Source of the DNA: JANXUR01 sp038229415
Lineage (GTDB): Bacteria; Acidobacteriota; Terriglobia; Terriglobales; Acidobacteriaceae
Reading direction: 5' to 3'
DNA: 64,000 nucleotides
Assembly (NCBI GenBank): GCA_038229415.1
Contig: JBBROM010000008.1
Span: forward strand, 124,001 to 188,000
The stretch's first letter is position 1. Each line of letters starts with the position of its first letter. A program made the translations under genes and the position numbers. Below, piece after piece: positions 61,711-64,000 of this stretch. Under the pieces are notes generated by a model that saw only the letters and a list, made by a program, of their open reading frames with translations, ran no database searches and was not told the origin of the DNA.

Positions 61711-62247
61711 ATGAAGAAACCGGCCTCAACTCGACTTCCTAAGGCGGGTATGCACCGTGGACAAGCGGCAAACCTTGCCACGGGTTCGCAGATTGCCGAG
61801 TTCGCTATCGTGCTGCCGCTGGTGTTTGTGCTTTTGTACGGCATCTTCTGGTTCGGCCGCGCCTTCGAGACCTATGAAACCATCACCCGTGCCGCCCGCG
61901 AAGCCGCGCGCATGGCTGCGGCACCCACTTGTGCTACTTGCGGGAACGCCTTCTACGATTCCAGCGCTCTGCGTACAACCGCGGTAGACCCGATTCTTCG
62001 TGCCGCCCGGCTGAATCCCGCCGACCTTACCGACGCGAATTTTCAGGTCACGCGCAATGTGGCCATGAACCCCTCTACGAATCCACTGCATACCGATAAT
62101 CCCATGGGGGATGTAGGCACTGTGGTCTCGATCGCCTACCCGGTCAAATTTCCGCTTTATGGAATTGCCTGCTGCCCGGTGCGCGTTTCGCAGATGAACT
62201 ACAGCATCACCATTACCACCCAGGTACAGATGCGCGAGGAGCACTAG
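61711..62247 (+). CDS. tadE: TadE-like minor pilin (first)
   Basis: A 178-residue pseudopilin of the Flp/Tad pilus. The N-terminal hydrophobic stretch QIAEFAIVLPLVFVLLYGIFW with its Glu after the processing region is the TadE signature, followed by ETYETITRAAREAARMAA. The rest is periplasmic with paired cysteines. ATG start at 61711. Stands upstream of a second TadE gene and a TadG gene. Confidence 0.9.
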   Translation: MKKPASTRLPKAGMHRGQAANLATGSQIAEFAIVLPLVFVLLYGIFWFGRAFETYETITRAAREAARMAAAPTCATCGNAFYDSSALRTTAVDPILRAARLNPADLTDANFQVTRNVAMNPSTNPLHTDNPMGDVGTVVSIAYPVKFPLYGIACCPVRVSQMNYSITITTQVQMREEH

Positions 62248-62248
62248 C

Positions 62249-62842
62249 GTGGCCCCGCTGCGGTACATTCGGCGTGCCCGGTTCGGTACAAACAGGGCGG
62301 GTGTCCAGATTGCTGAATTTGCCCTGGTCCTGCCTTTGCTGCTCACCATGGCCGTCGCCGTCATGGACTTTGGCACCGCCGCCAATATGCGCCAGAAGCT
62401 CAGCAATGCGGCTCGCGAAGGGGCTCGCTTCGCTGCAACACAGCCCACCTTTGACGTAGATCGCGCCGGGGCTACTCCACGTTCCACCAACGCCGTGTCC
62501 GAAATTGTCTTTGCCTATCTTGCCAACGCCCACGTATTACCAAACGCAGGACTTTCCAGCTGCACCGTCGGATCTGCGGTTGCCAACATGTCTGCCGACG
62601 GCACTTCCACGTGGACTTACGCCTTCTCCGGTTGCCCTGATGACCTGACCATTCGCATCAGCCGCAACTTCGTGCTCGGAACCACCACGCAGGGAGCCAT
62701 GCTGCTCGGCACCCGGATTCAGGTGAACTATCCCTATCGCTGGCAATTGGGCAAGTTTATTGGCCTGATTGCGCCGGGCTCCACTCAGTTTTCTGGCGCC
62801 ACTACACTGGCTGGAGAAGCCGTGATGCCGAACCTCTATTAA
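62249..62842 (+). CDS. TadE-like minor pilin (second)
   Basis: A 197-residue pseudopilin: VQIAEFALVLPLLLTMAVAVMDF is the hydrophobic TadE segment and NAAREGARFAA follows. GTG start with GAGGAG seven bases upstream; one base separates it from the first stop. Two unlike tadE genes in a row is a common tad-cluster arrangement. Confidence 0.88.
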   Translation: MAPLRYIRRARFGTNRAGVQIAEFALVLPLLLTMAVAVMDFGTAANMRQKLSNAAREGARFAATQPTFDVDRAGATPRSTNAVSEIVFAYLANAHVLPNAGLSSCTVGSAVANMSADGTSTWTYAFSGCPDDLTIRISRNFVLGTTTQGAMLLGTRIQVNYPYRWQLGKFIGLIAPGSTQFSGATTLAGEAVMPNLY

Positions 62843-62869
62843 GCCAGCCTCCGGGCCCACCCTGCATCC

Positions 62870-64000
62870 ATGTTGCACTTGCCCAAATCGTTGCCTAAGC
62901 CCCATAAGCCTCAAGATCAGCGTGGAGTTACCGTGCTTCTGGTGGCGGCCTCTCTGGTGTTCATCGTGGCGATGGCCGCGCTTGCCATTGATCTGGGAAC
63001 GCTTTACGTGGTGCGCAGCGATATGCAGCGCACCGCTGATGCCGCCGCCCTCGCTGGAGCACGGGCGTTCGTGGATTCCAGCATCACTTCGGGTGTAGGC
63101 GTCATGAGCGACGCGCAAGATCTGGCATCGCAATACGTGCAGCTAGTGATTGCCAACTCGCCCATCGCGGGCCGCACCCTTAACGGTACAACCGAGATCA
63201 GCATAACCTTTCCCGGCACCGGCATTTCCCAGACGAACCCGGAGATACAAGTCACCTTGACGCGCAGCGATCTACCCACCTTCTTCGCCAAGATATGGGG
63301 GACGCGATTCCAGACGGTGAGTGCAAAGGCCACGGCCGAGGCCTACAACCCCTCCGGCAACTCGCTGCCCGTCGCCAGCAGCATCAAGCCGTGGGCCCTG
63401 CCCAACTGCGACCCGAATCATGCGTCTCCTGGCACCACGATTTGCCAGGGATCAGCTCAGTTTGTGGATCCAACTTCAGGCACGGTTCTGAATCCTGACA
63501 TCATTGGCCAGACCATCAATCTGCAGGAGCGTCTCGTCGGAGATGTCGAGGGCCCCGGTGTCTACTTCAACATCGTGCCCAACTTTGATCCGGATGTTTC
63601 GATATGCCCCGCCTTGGGCAATGCACCCGCGTGCATCCCGTCGCTCGACCACGCAAACTACTACGACGCCATCCAGTGCTCGACCAATCAGACCGTGCGC
63701 TGTGGTCAGGCACTTTACGCGGCCCCTGAACACCGCATCGCCGATATGCAGGCGGCAACGAGTTGCATGATTCATGCCAACGGCCTCGGGCTCAATCAAG
63801 GCCAGGATATCTTTGCTTCAGCTTCGGTATCGGGCACAATTCCCCCCGTGACCATCACCGCTGGAACTAACAACCCGAGTCTTGCCGTGCGGAGTAGTCG
63901 CGTTACCAATAGCGACTCAGTGGTAACTGTCCCGTTGTTTGAACCGGGCATTAACCGCGTTGTAACTGGCTTTCTCCAGCTCGGCGTCACCGAGGTATGC
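62870..64000 (+). CDS. TadG-like pilus assembly protein (partial)
   Basis: The first 377 codons of a Flp pilus-assembly TadG-family protein; the gene runs past the right edge. The N-terminus has a short basic region (KSLPKPHKPQDQRG), one hydrophobic helix (VTVLLVAASLVFIVAMAALAIDLG) then a QRTADAAALAGARA motif, which is diagnostic. A long periplasmic part with spaced cysteine pairs follows. ATG at 62870 is the first usable start, with no clear ribosome site. Confidence 0.88.
   Translation, partial: MLHLPKSLPKPHKPQDQRGVTVLLVAASLVFIVAMAALAIDLGTLYVVRSDMQRTADAAALAGARAFVDSSITSGVGVMSDAQDLASQYVQLVIANSPIAGRTLNGTTEISITFPGTGISQTNPEIQVTLTRSDLPTFFAKIWGTRFQTVSAKATAEAYNPSGNSLPVASSIKPWALPNCDPNHASPGTTICQGSAQFVDPTSGTVLNPDIIGQTINLQERLVGDVEGPGVYFNIVPNFDPDVSICPALGNAPACIPSLDHANYYDAIQCSTNQTVRCGQALYAAPEHRIADMQAATSCMIHANGLGLNQGQDIFASASVSGTIPPVTITAGTNNPSLAVRSSRVTNSDSVVTVPLFEPGINRVVTGFLQLGVTEVC

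Noticed and set aside
1..64000. tRNA, rRNA, riboswitches
   Set aside because: Intergenic gaps were read for cloverleaf and conserved T-loop patterns and for known riboswitch-like blocks; none was convincing by eye.

Overview
The window is chromosomal DNA from a Gram-negative (diderm), GC-rich bacterium, most likely an Acidobacteriota member of the Terriglobia/Koribacter type. The evidence is a hopanoid locus, a complete Tol-Pal set, LpxD, fused 2-oxoacid:ferredoxin oxidoreductase subunits, a menaquinone methyltransferase, and several proteins of acidobacterial style. This placement is inferred from gene content; no 16S rRNA lies in the window. Genes are tightly packed and often overlap by 1-11 bases, and GTG/TTG starts are common. 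I saw no tRNA, rRNA, CRISPR array, transposase or prophage.

Layout: 1-7772 (all minus) is an isoprenoid/hopanoid block: ispH and shc, a terminator, then an M28 peptidase, hpnA, hpnG and two zinc alcohol dehydrogenases (the last runs off the left edge). recN and a small orphan gene follow. 10575-15762 (plus) is the envelope operon tolQ-tolR-tonB/tolA-tolB-pal-cpoB. Then come a Cys-rich orphan, a secreted cupin, and korA-korB on the minus strand ending at a strong terminator. 20090-28046 (minus) carries accA, a frameshifted AAA ATPase, dnaE, an orphan, and a tRNA nucleotidyltransferase with a histone-H1-like tail. lpxD (plus) is followed by a GHKL ATPase whose C-terminus looks HEPN-like and whose 3' end seems frameshifted.

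31557-41575 (minus) holds cell-wall, lysine and lipid genes (mpl-plsC, mgtC-dapF-ldcA), a membrane glycosyltransferase with a PfkB kinase, mtnP, and a secreted HExxH protein. 41689-46450 (plus) is ygfZ, a DUF1844 gene, an MBL hydrolase, ribF and an MFS carrier. Next come an EamA carrier, an OsmC protein, a long CDF transporter, a periplasmic prolyl isomerase and an epimerase, aroB-ubiE (minus), nadB and terC. 56713-59714 (minus) is a tat operon that continues into a lipoprotein M28 peptidase and two paralogous mini-membrane proteins. ctpA and the start of a tad pilus minor-pilin cluster (tadE, tadE, tadG) close the window.

Main points for a second look: the GHKL-HEPN-like gene with its broken 3' end; the broken AAA ATPase; the H1-like tail on the CCA enzyme; the paired mini-membrane proteins behind tatC; an Ig-like insert in Pal; a recurring TGcTAnnnT promoter element; and several TTGA/GTGA stop-start overlaps.
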